Part shown: positions 10,738-20,387 of the stretch, one piece after another
How positions within the stretch are numbered: the stretch's first letter is position 1
Layout of the letters: each line of letters opens with the position of its first letter
Origin: Nostoc piscinale CENA21
Lineage (GTDB): Bacteria > Cyanobacteriota > Cyanobacteriia > Cyanobacteriales > Nostocaceae
DNA: 64,000 bases
Direction of reading: 5' to 3'
Assembly: GCF_001298445.1 (NCBI RefSeq)
Contig: NZ_CP012036.1
Coordinates: 1,221,091-1,285,090, forward strand
The notes under the pieces: generated by a model
What the model saw: the letters and a program-made list of their open reading frames with translations, nothing else
Databases searched by the model: none
What the model was told of the DNA's origin: nothing
Made by a program: the position numbers and the translations under genes

Positions 10738-11047
10738 AATCTTAGATTTTTCTGTTAATTTATTTGGATAGTTTTTTGATTACAACCAATATTCAATCCT
10801 GGTGCAATCTATTTTTTATTCTTAACGTTTACCTTAATTTATGGCTTGAGCCTAAAGACAGAATTTTGTTGCATAGACTAATATAATTCTGATTTATTTG
10901 AAAAGTCGGGGAGCTAAATTGTCCAAACATAATTAATACTTGAGATATAAATTTAAAATTCTCTCTGTGACTTTTGGATGATGGAAACAGTTAATAGTTT
11001 GATTACGCTTCTATAGTGATGAGTTGCTTGTAGAGGAGATATTTATA
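10738..11047. other. Intergenic region between divergent genes
   Basis: This 310-bp AT-rich gap holds the divergent promoters of the stress protein and the 11048 gene. The only clear site is the ribosome binding sequence GAGGAG at 11033-11038. No hairpin, repeat or short gene was seen. Confidence 0.5.
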
Positions 11048-11566
11048 ATGGAGTCTAACTTTGATTGGGAAAAAGTGAATTTACCGGAAATTGTTGAGGG
11101 GTTGAGCGCAATTATTTTTTCCCCGATGATTGTACCTGTGGCTGAGGTTATCAAACAACCTTTAGTCAAAACAGCTATTAAAGAAGGTATTAATCTATCA
11201 CAAAGTTATCAAGAAGCGGTTACAGCAATAACAGATAATGTTCACACTCGACAAACAGAGCAAAATTATCGAAATCAGCCAATTTCTCAAACTTATTTAA
11301 CAGATGGTCAATCGGCGATCGCTAAAGATTTGTTAAATATAATGTCTGATTTTAATGCCGATGTTTATAAAATGACTAACGGTGCTGCTGATTTACGGTT
11401 AATAATACCATTAGGGTTGGGTTTATTTGCACTTACTCAGTTAATCAAACAAGGTTTTAAGTTAGAAGATATACCTTGGTACATATTAGTCTGGTTTGCC
11501 TTTGATAGTTTCATAAAACTTAATGATACTGAAAACTCAACGTCAATCAACACAAATAAAAATTAA
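11048..11566 (+). CDS. Conserved membrane-associated protein upstream of a P-type ATPase
   Basis: 172 residues from ATG 11048, chosen because GAGGAG lies 9 bases upstream. The N-terminal half is soluble and helical. The C-terminal half has DLRLIIPLGLGLFALTQLI and then PWYILVWFAFDSFIKLN, an amphipathic-hydrophobic layout like the C-terminus of small HMA2-domain proteins that accompany cation ATPases in cyanobacteria, from memory of that family. No metal-binding CxxC is present. It precedes the P-type ATPase by 150 bp on the same strand. A helper or regulatory role for the pump is inference. Confidence 0.6.
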   Translation: MESNFDWEKVNLPEIVEGLSAIIFSPMIVPVAEVIKQPLVKTAIKEGINLSQSYQEAVTAITDNVHTRQTEQNYRNQPISQTYLTDGQSAIAKDLLNIMSDFNADVYKMTNGAADLRLIIPLGLGLFALTQLIKQGFKLEDIPWYILVWFAFDSFIKLNDTENSTSINTNKN

Positions 11567-11716
11567 TCAAGTCTGCCTAAATTATTGAGTTATTGACTTT
11601 GAAGCTCTTAATATTTCTATCAACGGTAATACAGTCAAATACCTTATAATTTCTTTAATGGAGATATATATCAAAATTGCAGTTTTGCAAGAGCAAATAC
11701 GGGGGCAAAAATTGCA

Positions 11717-14700
11717 GTGATTCAAGCAGTACATACAAAGGTTAAAGGCAGAGCTAGATATAAAGTAGAAGAACTTCGCAATTCAGCAGCACTCAAAAAT
11801 TATCTGGAGCGATCGCTATTAAATTATCCAGAAATAAAGTTTGTGAATGCTAATCCTTTAACTAGCAAAATTTTAGTCTATTTTCCTCAAGAAAAAAGCT
11901 ATAAAGACATAGCGATTATTATCGAAAGTGTTTTATTAACTTACTCAGGTAAGAGTAAGTTACTTCCCACCAAGAAAAAAGATAAAAACTTAAAAACTCA
12001 CAAACAAAAAGTTAATAATCATCAACCGCAAAATCAAGAAGACTGGTATTTAATCCCGTCCGATAAAGTTGTTCACAAATTAAATACCTCGCCAACATGG
12101 GGGTTATCCAGTGAATTAGCCAGTATCAATCTGCATAAATATGGTGCTAATGTCTTGGCACACACAGAAACACGCTCTGATTTAAGCATTATTATTGAAC
12201 AATTTCAATCTCTACCCGTGGCATTACTAGGTGTAGCGGCGGGGGTATCGATATTCACGGGTGGAGTAATTGACGCGGCGGTAATTTTAGGTGTAGTAAT
12301 TCTCAATGCTGCCATTGGTTACACCACCGAAAGTCAATCAGAAAAAATCATTCACTCCCTAAAAAATCGAGACCAACCATCAACATGGGTAATTAGAGAC
12401 GGCAAACAGCGAGAAATCCCCACAGAAAATGTCGTTTTAGGGGATGTTTTAACCCTCAAACCCGGCAGTTATGTAGCCGCAGATGCACGATTAATTGAAG
12501 CCGATAACCTGAGTGTTGATGAATCTGCCTTAACAGGTGAAAGTCTCCCTGTCACGAAAATCAATGATTCCCTGATAGGCGATGATATCCCATTAGGCGA
12601 TCGCTTGAACATGGCCTATAAAGGCACTTTTGTTACAGGTGGTCAAGGGCTGGCTGTTGTAGTCGCCACAGGGCAGAATACCGAAATGGGCAACATCCAA
12701 CAACTTGTGGGCGAAGCCACCGCAATGGAAACTCCCCTCGCCAAACAATTAGACCAAGTAGGTAGCCAGTTAGTCTTAATCAGTATGGGTATTTGCGGTC
12801 TGGTCTTTGGTTTGGGCGTGTGGCGGGGATATGGTTTAGTACAGATGTTGAAATCATCCATATCTCTAGCCGTGGCTGCGGTTCCCGAAGGCTTACCCAC
12901 CGTGGCGACTACCACCCTCGCCCTTGGTATCCGAGATATGCGCCGTAACCGTGTACTAGTAAGGAGTTTGAGTGCAGTTGAAGCCTTGGGTTCTGTGCAG
13001 ACAATTTGCATGGATAAAACCGGTACACTGACAGAAAATAAAATGTCAGTCGTCGAAATTCAAAGCAACACCCATAACATTAAAGTTACAGACGGGGAAT
13101 TTATCACCAAGGAAAAAACCATCAACCCCTACAGCAACGACGAACTATTAAAACTAATTCATGTCTCAGTTCTCTGCAACGAAAGCCAAGTCAGCCGCGA
13201 GAGAAATGGTCAGTATGAAGTCATCGGTTCCGCTACAGAAAACGCCTTGATTTATATGGCTATTAGTTCTGGGGTGGATATTATTGACCTGAGAGAAAAA
13301 TATCCCTTAGTGCAGACAAACTTGCGGTCAGAAAATCGCAACTTGATGAGTACAATTCATCAAACCCACGATGGTAAAGAGTTTATCGCCGTCAAAGGTA
13401 GCCCCGCCGAAGTTGTGGAACTGTGCCAAACTTGGGTAAAAAATGGGCAAATTGTAGAATTAACCCCAGCCGATAAAAGTGCGATCGCTATTGAAAATGA
13501 TCGTATGGCTGGGAAAGCATTACGAGTTTTAGGGATAGCTTATAACCAGATTAACCAGTCACAAACCAACAATAACCATGAAACAGACTTGATTTGGTTA
13601 GGTTTAGTCGGAATGGCTGACCCCATTAGGAAAGGTGCAAAAGAACTGATTGGGGACTTCCATCAAGCCGGAATTGCTACTGTGATGATTACCGGAGACC
13701 AAAGCCCCACAGCTTATGCGATCGCCAAAGAACTAGAATTAAGTCAAGAACAACAGTTAGAAATTCTCGACTCCAGCAACATCAATAATCTCACCCCCGA
13801 AGCCTTAACCGCCCTCAGCGACAAAGTAGATGTCTTTGCCCGCATCAGTCCCAGCAATAAACTGCAAATAGTCCAAGCCTTGCAAGCAGCTGGTAAAGTC
13901 GTCGCCATGACAGGCGATGGAATTAACGACGCACCCGCCTTAAAAGCCGCCCAAGTGGGTGTGGCTATGGGTAAAGGTGGTACAGATGTCGCCAGAGAAG
14001 TTGCAGATATTGTCCTGGAAGACGACCGCCTCGAAACAATGATTGTCGCCGTCAGTCGGGGAAGGACAATTTACAACAACATCCGCAAATCTGTACATTT
14101 CCTCCTCGCCACCAACCTCAGCGAAATCATGGTGATGACAGTAGCCACCGCCGCAGGTATTGGCGAACCCTTAAATGCAATTCAACTACTCTGGCTAAAC
14201 TTAGTTACCGACATCTTCCCCGGTTTGTCCTTAGCAATGGAAGCCCCAGAACCAGAAGTTTTGAGTCAGCCACCCCGCAACCCCGACGAACCAATCATTA
14301 AAAAATCCGACTTTGGGCGAATCGTCTTTGAATCTGCTGGTTTATCTGTCAGTACCTTACTCGCTTACGCCTACGCTATCCGCAGATATGGTTTTAGCCC
14401 TCAAGCCAGTACAATTGCCTTTTTCACCCTAACCTCAAGCCAATTGCTGCATACAATTAGCTGTCGTTCCGAACATCACAGCGTATTTAGTAGAGAAAAA
14501 CTCCCACGCAATGGTTATTTAAATACTGCCATTGTTGGTTCCTTTGCTATTCAAATTTTAGCGATCGCCTTGCCACCTTTGCGAAACCTCTTAAAGATTA
14601 CCCCAATTAACTTTATCGATACCGCCGTCATTATTGGTAGTGCATTGTGGCCTTTATTATTAAGTGAATCAACAAAATCTATTCCGCCACAAAATCGCTC

Positions 14701-14746
14701 CTTACCCTCACTTCCTCCAAATAACAATGCAATACATTTAACTTAA
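11717..14746 (+). CDS. P-type cation-translocating ATPase (P2-like) with degenerate HMA-like N-terminus
   Basis: 1009 residues from GTG 11717. The first ~90 residues look like a heavy-metal-associated fold without the CxxC pair (KVKGRARYKVEEL ... KILVYFPQEK). The catalytic core follows: TGES-type loop ALTGESLPVTK, TM4 motif AVPEGLPTV, phosphorylation site DKTGTLTENK (Asp433), nucleotide domain, and GDGINDAPALKAA. A cation-ATPase C-terminal domain with several membrane helices ends the protein. PEGLP in TM4 and the length place it near Ca2+/Na+-type P2 pumps rather than CPC heavy-metal pumps, despite the HMA-like head. The substrate is undecided. A MetK-like gene starts 39 bp downstream. Confidence 0.88.
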   Translation: MIQAVHTKVKGRARYKVEELRNSAALKNYLERSLLNYPEIKFVNANPLTSKILVYFPQEKSYKDIAIIIESVLLTYSGKSKLLPTKKKDKNLKTHKQKVNNHQPQNQEDWYLIPSDKVVHKLNTSPTWGLSSELASINLHKYGANVLAHTETRSDLSIIIEQFQSLPVALLGVAAGVSIFTGGVIDAAVILGVVILNAAIGYTTESQSEKIIHSLKNRDQPSTWVIRDGKQREIPTENVVLGDVLTLKPGSYVAADARLIEADNLSVDESALTGESLPVTKINDSLIGDDIPLGDRLNMAYKGTFVTGGQGLAVVVATGQNTEMGNIQQLVGEATAMETPLAKQLDQVGSQLVLISMGICGLVFGLGVWRGYGLVQMLKSSISLAVAAVPEGLPTVATTTLALGIRDMRRNRVLVRSLSAVEALGSVQTICMDKTGTLTENKMSVVEIQSNTHNIKVTDGEFITKEKTINPYSNDELLKLIHVSVLCNESQVSRERNGQYEVIGSATENALIYMAISSGVDIIDLREKYPLVQTNLRSENRNLMSTIHQTHDGKEFIAVKGSPAEVVELCQTWVKNGQIVELTPADKSAIAIENDRMAGKALRVLGIAYNQINQSQTNNNHETDLIWLGLVGMADPIRKGAKELIGDFHQAGIATVMITGDQSPTAYAIAKELELSQEQQLEILDSSNINNLTPEALTALSDKVDVFARISPSNKLQIVQALQAAGKVVAMTGDGINDAPALKAAQVGVAMGKGGTDVAREVADIVLEDDRLETMIVAVSRGRTIYNNIRKSVHFLLATNLSEIMVMTVATAAGIGEPLNAIQLLWLNLVTDIFPGLSLAMEAPEPEVLSQPPRNPDEPIIKKSDFGRIVFESAGLSVSTLLAYAYAIRRYGFSPQASTIAFFTLTSSQLLHTISCRSEHHSVFSREKLPRNGYLNTAIVGSFAIQILAIALPPLRNLLKITPINFIDTAVIIGSALWPLLLSESTKSIPPQNRSLPSLPPNNNAIHLT

Positions 14747-14785
14747 ACTCTGCGTCCTCTGCGTCTCTGCGGTTCGTAAAATCTT

Positions 14786-15970
14786 ATGAAAAAAGACTTC
14801 ATGTTCACATCAGAATCAGTCACCGAAGGACATCCTGATAAATTGTGCGATCAAATCAGCGATGCCATAGTAGACAGATTCTTACAACAAGATCCCTACG
14901 CCAGAGTCATTACCGAATGTGCCGCATCTACAGGCATATTATTTATTGCTGCCCGATTTGAACCAAATGCCAACGTAGACTTTACCAATATTGCCAGACA
15001 AATAATCGAACAAATTGGTTATGAACAAAAACAATTTAATAGTAAAACATGTAGTATTTTGACCAGCTTGCGAGAATTACCAGCCAGTCAAACTCACTTA
15101 TTTGATGAAAAGAATTTATCTGATGAAGAGATTGAAAAAATTACTGTGACAAATCAAGTTACAGTCTTTGGCTTTGCCTGCAATCAAACCTATACACTTA
15201 TGCCCTTGCCAATTTGGTTAGCGCATAAATTAGCCAGACAATTAAGTGAAGTCCGACACAAAAATATTCTACCCTATTTAACACCTGATGGTAAAACTCA
15301 AGTAGGAGTAGAATACCGCGATCGCCGTCCTTATCGAATCCATAGTATTACCGTCATTGCCAGTCAAAATAAAGCAGGTAAACCAGATTATCAACAATTA
15401 CAAAATGATATTCAAGAAACAGTGATTAATCCTGTGTTTGAAAATGAAGAAATTCGCCCTGATGCCAAAACCCGAATATTTATTAATCCTGATGGGCCGT
15501 TTATTAAAGGCGGGCCAGCAGTGCATTCAGGCTTAACCGGCAGAAAAAATGCCATCGATACTTATGGTGAATATTCTAAACATAGCGGTTCAGCATTAAG
15601 TGGTAAAGACCCAATTAGAATTGATAGAATCGGCGCTTACATTGCCCGTTATGCAGCCAAAAATATAGTCGCCGCTAAACTTGCAGATGAATGCGAAGTA
15701 CAACTCAGTTATTCCATTGGTTTGTCTCGTCCCGTGAGTATTCAAGTAGAAACCTTTGGTACAGGCAAAATTTCGGATGAAGAAATTACTAATTTATTAG
15801 AAAAGCATTTTGATTTCCGCTTGGCAGGAATTATTAAACAATTTAATTTAAGACATTTACCCACAATTAATCCAGGCGGTTTTTATCGCCAGCTTGCAGT
15901 TTATGGTCATGTAGGAAGAATGGATATAGATTTACCCTGGGAAAAAACAGATAAAGTCGGTGTGTTTTGA
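14786..15970 (+). CDS. Divergent S-adenosylmethionine synthetase (MetK-like) paralogue
   Basis: 394 residues with the MetK three-domain layout: FTSESVTEGHPDKLCDQISD at the N-terminus, SGLTGRKNAIDTYG in the middle, ALSGKDPIRIDRIGAYIARY and a terminal INPGGFYRQLAVYGH. It lacks the nearly invariant GAGDQG segment: at the equivalent place it reads TVTNQVTVFGFACNQTYTLM. In canonical MetK this loop helps form the active site. The typical metal and phosphate residues GHPDK are kept. It may be a specialised or altered-substrate synthetase rather than the housekeeping MetK, which should be elsewhere in the genome. The 39-bp gap from the ATPase gene contains the TCTGCGTCCTCTGCGTCTCT repeat seen in Nostoc intergenic DNA. 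Confidence 0.85.
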   Translation: MKKDFMFTSESVTEGHPDKLCDQISDAIVDRFLQQDPYARVITECAASTGILFIAARFEPNANVDFTNIARQIIEQIGYEQKQFNSKTCSILTSLRELPASQTHLFDEKNLSDEEIEKITVTNQVTVFGFACNQTYTLMPLPIWLAHKLARQLSEVRHKNILPYLTPDGKTQVGVEYRDRRPYRIHSITVIASQNKAGKPDYQQLQNDIQETVINPVFENEEIRPDAKTRIFINPDGPFIKGGPAVHSGLTGRKNAIDTYGEYSKHSGSALSGKDPIRIDRIGAYIARYAAKNIVAAKLADECEVQLSYSIGLSRPVSIQVETFGTGKISDEEITNLLEKHFDFRLAGIIKQFNLRHLPTINPGGFYRQLAVYGHVGRMDIDLPWEKTDKVGVF

Positions 15971-16103
15971 GATTAAATAACCGTCATTTGTCACTCTAAG
16001 CAGAGGAAAATTCAAAATCAGAGTTAGTCAAGAATATGAAAATTGGGGATGTGAGTCTATAAACACTCTGATTGAAGTTTAGAAAATCCCGGACATAGCG
16101 TGA

Positions 16104-17621
16104 TTAACGAAGGCGACAGAATTTGCGATCGCTATCATTTTCTGGGTATTGCCAAGAATAGGCAAAATGGCTAACACCTGCTAATTGTGGTGCATACTTG
16201 CGTAGGGCTTGCATTTGGGCTTCTAGGGATGGGCGAGTACTGGTGGATTGTCCCCATGCGCCTGCTAAGGCAGGAATAATTTTTGTCCCCGGTTTGGCAG
16301 CACTAATCACCCGTTGCACTTGCTCGGCAATGCAGCTAACATCACTACAAGTTGCATAAGCCATTGCGTGCCATTGCAAGTTACTGGGAAATCTATCCCA
16401 AGGTTGCAAGCGGGAATCATAGCCTTGTCCCACCATTTGGTTGCCATCGGGGAAAAACACTACTCCGGCGGGAATGCCTAGCTGCTGTGCTGGGTAACTG
16501 GCTAAAGCGACAAAATCTAAGATACCTTGCATAGCATGGGCAACCATTAACTGCCAGAGTTCAACTTGCAAAGTCGGTTGTCTGTCAGTTGCTGGTAACA
16601 GTGCTTTTTCCTGTGGTGGTGGAATGCGCCCTTGCCACATCGGTTCCCCTTGTTGGGGATACAGTTTATCAACTTCATCAATATCTCCGGCGGTGACATA
16701 TCCCTTACTCAAGAACCGCCGCATCAAATCCAACCCTTTAGTATTCAAAGCCCGCCGAAATAAAGCTTCTTGAGTAGCTGGGGTAAATAGCCATAAATCC
16801 GTGACTTTTGTGGCAATAGAATCCGTACCGGCTTGTCTGGGATAACGCACATAATCAAATAGCAAACCATCCGGGCGACGGCGTAGTACTTGCTGTACCA
16901 TCTGGAAGTAATCGCGTTTGGCTTGCATATTGTAGGGATCGATAAATACCTGCGAACCGTTATCTACAACATATAAACTAGTTTGCCCCTTGCCATTACG
17001 GGCGATCGCAGATTCTCGATCTGCTCTTTTGGCGTAAGTATAGCCAAAATTGATGGTAAACATCCAGGAATAAACCTTGAGTCCCCTTTCTCGCCCTTTT
17101 TGAATCGCTACAGAAAGTAAATCCATCTTTTCCGTCCCTGGAGTCCGGAGTACGGAAGGCCAAGCTGTAGGATTATCAGATGCGGGCAATAATACCTGCC
17201 CATCATAAAATGTTTCTATATAGATTTGGTTATAGCCGCGGTTGACCATCCGATCCATAATTTGGTCAATTATCCCTGGTTGAATGTCACAGGGATATAA
17301 ACGCAACCAAACAGCTTGAATTTTGGGCCAAGTACGATTGCGACATTTTTGTACATCTTGGGCGTGTTGGCGTACTAGCTTTTGATATTGGCTTTGGGCA
17401 TCGCGATCGCCTTTGAGTGCCAACAAACGTAATTTTTCCTTTGTTTGCGCCGCCGTGGTTGATAACTGACAATCTTGGTTAACTTGTGCTTGTGCTGGTT
17501 GGCTGATCAAGTTAGGCAGCAAAAGACTACTACTAAAAACCACAACCCACAAGCGTTGCCATAATAATTTTGCGGAACGGTTAGATATGCCGACAAGGTA
17601 GATGTACAAATTCACGGGCAT
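16104..17621 (-). CDS. Exported family 10-like glycoside hydrolase (GHL10/DUF187 type)
   Basis: 505 residues with an N-terminal signal peptide (hydrophobic core, then SQPAQAQVNQ). The body shows a TIM-barrel pattern of the putative glycosyl-hydrolase-like 10 family: GYNQIYIETFYDGQVLLPAS, KVYSWMFTINFGY, then DGLLFDYVRYPRQ, where the Asp and Arg are typical of the family active site, and GIPAGVVFFPDG near the end. Such proteins are thought to act on envelope or extracellular polysaccharide, but no substrate is established. It is monocistronic. Confidence 0.8.
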   Translation of the reverse strand: MPVNLYIYLVGISNRSAKLLWQRLWVVVFSSSLLLPNLISQPAQAQVNQDCQLSTTAAQTKEKLRLLALKGDRDAQSQYQKLVRQHAQDVQKCRNRTWPKIQAVWLRLYPCDIQPGIIDQIMDRMVNRGYNQIYIETFYDGQVLLPASDNPTAWPSVLRTPGTEKMDLLSVAIQKGRERGLKVYSWMFTINFGYTYAKRADRESAIARNGKGQTSLYVVDNGSQVFIDPYNMQAKRDYFQMVQQVLRRRPDGLLFDYVRYPRQAGTDSIATKVTDLWLFTPATQEALFRRALNTKGLDLMRRFLSKGYVTAGDIDEVDKLYPQQGEPMWQGRIPPPQEKALLPATDRQPTLQVELWQLMVAHAMQGILDFVALASYPAQQLGIPAGVVFFPDGNQMVGQGYDSRLQPWDRFPSNLQWHAMAYATCSDVSCIAEQVQRVISAAKPGTKIIPALAGAWGQSTSTRPSLEAQMQALRKYAPQLAGVSHFAYSWQYPENDSDRKFCRLR

Positions 17622-17734
17622 TGAGGATTAAGGTGTATCAATTGTTATAGCAAGAGGTATCAGATGAAAGTATTAGTATTTCTAGCGTTGACGCTGAGAA
17701 AATCCTCTTTCATTTAAATACAGCTATTGCATCT

Positions 17735-17894
17735 AAGAATTACGCTATGACACGAAAAATTAAGGATGTAGGGGTATAGGGGTGTACTTCGACTGCACTC
17801 AGTAACTAGGGTTTAGGTATTAACAACCCTTACACCCCTATACCCTTACCCTCTTACACCTAGTCTCAACCGATAATCTTTGTGCGTAAGCCCT
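17735..17894. mobile_element. Degraded MITE-like element related to the GACTTACGCA family
   Basis: The right end TGCGTAAGCCCT (17883-17894) matches the TGCGTAAGTCCT end of the element at 55350-55498 with one change. The left end AAGAATTACGCT (17735-17746) matches more weakly, 8 of 12. The interior holds facing runs GTAGGGGTATAGGGGTGTA and TTACACCCCTATACCC, also seen in the 55350 element. It occupies most of the 365-bp gap between the hydrolase and psb27. Confidence 0.5.
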
Positions 17895-17986
17895 AACAGA
17901 TATAACTTTGTCAAAATAAATAAATCAAGAGTCCAAAGTCATAACTCTGGACTCTTGAATCTGAAAAAATATAACTAAAGGAATAG

Positions 17987-18388
17987 TTAAGCACCACGCT
18001 TCAGTGCAGACTCTACTTGCTGAAACTCCTGTTCTAGACGACTTTTCAGTTTTTGCGGAACTGGACGGTTTGGGTAAGAACTGTAGTGTCCCGCTAGAGA
18101 GTTAAGGGCGGTACGCATGGTTGTAAAAGAACTTAAACCAGAAATTGAACCAGCGCGTTGATAGCGGGCTGAGAAATCGTTAATTTTTTGCCGCGCATCT
18201 GCTTGAAGTTCTGCTTTATCCGGTGAATCGTCAGTTACTTCTAGGGCTTTTCTTAGGGTACTCACTACAGTCAATGTGTCTTGGCGATAATCCCCTGTTA
18301 AGCTATCAGGGCTAGAACAACCGATTAAGCCAATAGCTAAAACTAAAACCAAAGCAAGCAGACGCGACCAATAGCGTTTCATAAGCAT
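17987..18388 (-). CDS. psb27: Photosystem II assembly lipoprotein Psb27
   Basis: 133 residues. A lipoprotein signal peptide ends in LIGC|SS, so the mature protein is probably lipid-anchored on the lumenal side of the thylakoid. The mature part matches Psb27: GDYRQDTLTVVSTLRKALEV, then four helices with FSARYQRAGSISGLSSFTTM and LAGHYSSYPNRPVP. Psb27 binds CP43 in immature photosystem II and keeps the manganese cluster site accessible during assembly and repair. The start may be ATG 18388 or the second ATG six bases inside. Confidence 0.95.
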   Translation of the reverse strand: MLMKRYWSRLLALVLVLAIGLIGCSSPDSLTGDYRQDTLTVVSTLRKALEVTDDSPDKAELQADARQKINDFSARYQRAGSISGLSSFTTMRTALNSLAGHYSSYPNRPVPQKLKSRLEQEFQQVESALKRGA

Positions 18389-18518
18389 TATTTGAAACTA
18401 CACATAAATCATCGTCCATCCTATCTTGGAATGGTATCTAGGGGATCATGAGAAGCATGAAGGCTACAATCAGCAACAAATTTTATCAAAGAGGTGAGTA
18501 TTCCAGATTCCGTATGAA

Positions 18519-18551
18519 TTCTGACTCCTGACTCCTGACTTCTGAATTCTT
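18519..18551. repeat. GAATTCTGACTCCTGACTCCTGA dispersed repeat
   Basis: A short tandem of CTGACTC units framed by TGAATTC lies just downstream of cofH. Variants are found at 19768-19790 and 52015-52070. It is a low-complexity family typical of Nostocales intergenic DNA. Confidence 0.6.
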
Positions 18552-18553
18552 CT

Positions 18554-19687
18554 TCACACTTTTTGATACAAAGTATCTCTTTGTTGGTAAGGTCTTCCTA
18601 AAGATGCGATCGCAGTTTGTAAGGTGTCCACTTCCATACAAGTACCACCCACAGCACCAGCCATTGTGGTGATGTGTTCTTCCATCAATGTGCCACCAAT
18701 ATCGTTACAACCCCAAACTAACGCTTCTGTTGCCCCAGTTAACCCTAACTTTACCCAACTGGGTTGATGGTTAGGAATCCAATTACCTAAGTAAATTCGC
18801 GCGACTGCACCTAAAAGTAAAGCATCCGCTAAAACTGGTTGATCACGTCCTACCCGACGGCGTAAAGATTTTGGCGCTTCTTGACCCACAAAGGGTAATA
18901 AAATAAATTCTGTAATACGTGCTGCATAGCCTTGATTAATGGCTGTTTGTTGGAGCGATCGCAATTTTTCTAAATGCCCAATTTGTTGTTCTGGGGTTTC
19001 GATATGCCCCGATAACATGGTACTGGTGGTAGGTAAACCTAATTTATGGGCTGTGGAGATAATTTCTAACCAAGTCGCTGTGTTAATTTTCTCAGGACAC
19101 AATACTTTTCGCACTTCATCATCCAACACCTCAGCCGCCGTTCCTGGCATGGAACCAACACCAGCATCCCGCAAAGCTGCGATCACCGTTGCATAATCTA
19201 GCCCGTCATTTCTGGCGATAAACTGCACCTCTTGGGGCGAAAAGGCGTGTAAGTGAATTTGAGGAAATTCCTGTTTAATAGTTTCAACTAACTTCAGGTA
19301 ATAAGGTAAAGATTTCCCGTCAATCTGTGCTTGGGGGTTTAATCCGCCCTGCATACAAATTTCCGTTGCCCCCCGCCGAACTGCATCTTGGGACTTTTCT
19401 AAAATTTGCCCCCAGTCTAACCAATACGCACCAACATCATCGCTATCTCGGCGGAAAGCACAAAAACTACAATGCTGTTCGCAAATGTTAGTAAAATTAA
19501 TATTACGGTTAATTACGTAAGTAATAGTGTCGCCTACCTGATTGTAGCGGAGTCGATCAGCTGTGTGACGAATTGCCGCGATCGCTTCTTGTTCAGTCTG
19601 CCTTAACAACAATACTCCCTCTTGAGGAGATAAATCGTATCCCATTAAGGCACGCTCAAGAATGTTTGTAACAGAAGTGTTGATCAC
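18554..19687 (-). CDS. cofH: FO synthase subunit 2 (CofH), radical SAM enzyme
   Basis: 377 residues. The radical-SAM cluster motif is CEQHCSFC (Cys69, Cys73, Cys76), preceded by NRNINFTNIC and followed by ATEICMQGGLNP and HAFSPQEVQF, all characteristic of CofH/MqnC-type enzymes. The C-terminal half has TTSTMLSGHIETPEQ and WGCNDIGGTLMEEHI. With CofG it makes the deazaflavin FO from tyrosine and a ribityl-uracil, the chromophore of photolyases in cyanobacteria. CofG is not in the window. MqnE/MqnC relatives are the main alternative, but the sequence around GGTLMEEHI favours CofH. Monocistronic. Confidence 0.92.
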   Translation of the reverse strand: MINTSVTNILERALMGYDLSPQEGVLLLRQTEQEAIAAIRHTADRLRYNQVGDTITYVINRNINFTNICEQHCSFCAFRRDSDDVGAYWLDWGQILEKSQDAVRRGATEICMQGGLNPQAQIDGKSLPYYLKLVETIKQEFPQIHLHAFSPQEVQFIARNDGLDYATVIAALRDAGVGSMPGTAAEVLDDEVRKVLCPEKINTATWLEIISTAHKLGLPTTSTMLSGHIETPEQQIGHLEKLRSLQQTAINQGYAARITEFILLPFVGQEAPKSLRRRVGRDQPVLADALLLGAVARIYLGNWIPNHQPSWVKLGLTGATEALVWGCNDIGGTLMEEHITTMAGAVGGTCMEVDTLQTAIASLGRPYQQRDTLYQKV

Positions 19688-20116
19688 AATTAATAACTAA
19701 AAATGTATTGTTTTTAGTAAACCCTGGCTGTTTTTTAATCCTATAACTTTTATCAAAACAAAATTCAGGGGTCAGAAGTCAGAATTCAGTAGGGTAATTC
19801 GGTACAACATTTCGGCAGACTCCGTGTATCGTTGGCGGCATCGCTCCTGAATTCTTCTTTACTGCTCTTATCTAGCGAAGATATAGGGCTTTGTCTAGGA
19901 ATTTTCATTTATACATTATAAATCTAAGATTTATTACTTAAGAAAATTTGCTAATCGTAAAAATACTTATTAAAAAATATTTGATGTTTTTTAATAGAAA
20001 ATTCAGTAGTTATACGGAAACGATTTATTCGTGATTCAGATAAACTCTATTAGCTCCTGAGTTATTACCTACTTATTTTTACATAGTAGTACTAATTCTG
20101 TAATTACCTAATTATT

Positions 20117-20135
20117 GCACCTACTTGTTAGGTGC
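20117..20135. other. Short perfect hairpin
   Basis: GCACCTA (20117-20123) and TAGGTGC (20129-20135) pair around a five-base loop. It lies outside any gene and is followed by a short T-rich stretch. It may be a terminator of an unannotated transcript. Confidence 0.4.
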
Positions 20136-20218
20136 ATTTGTTTTATAAGTGATCTGACTTATATGATGTTCGGCAACAAACTCATCATTAAAATCGCAGG
20201 GGGCAAGAAGTGCTTATG

Positions 20219-20387
20219 ACAGGAAATTTCAGCGCCCCTTTGCAACTTACTACCATCCAAGGTGAGAAACTCAAACCCATCGGTGGAAAGAGGGAACAAA
20301 CAAACTTATCCTGTTGCCTGTTCCTGGCGATGTTTTGAGCTTGTCAAAGGGTTTCCTCTCCGGCAGGGAGTTGAGCTAATTTCCTGT
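20219..20387. repeat. Segment bounded by 10-bp inverted repeats upstream of a glycosyltransferase
   Basis: ACAGGAAATT (20219-20228) and AATTTCCTGT (20378-20387) are exact inverted repeats 149 bp apart. The interior is richer in G+C than the surrounding gap and has GGGGC/GCCCC segments that could pair. It ends 91 bp before the glycosyltransferase ATG. It could be a structured leader RNA or a small dispersed element. It matches no riboswitch known to me. Confidence 0.4.
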
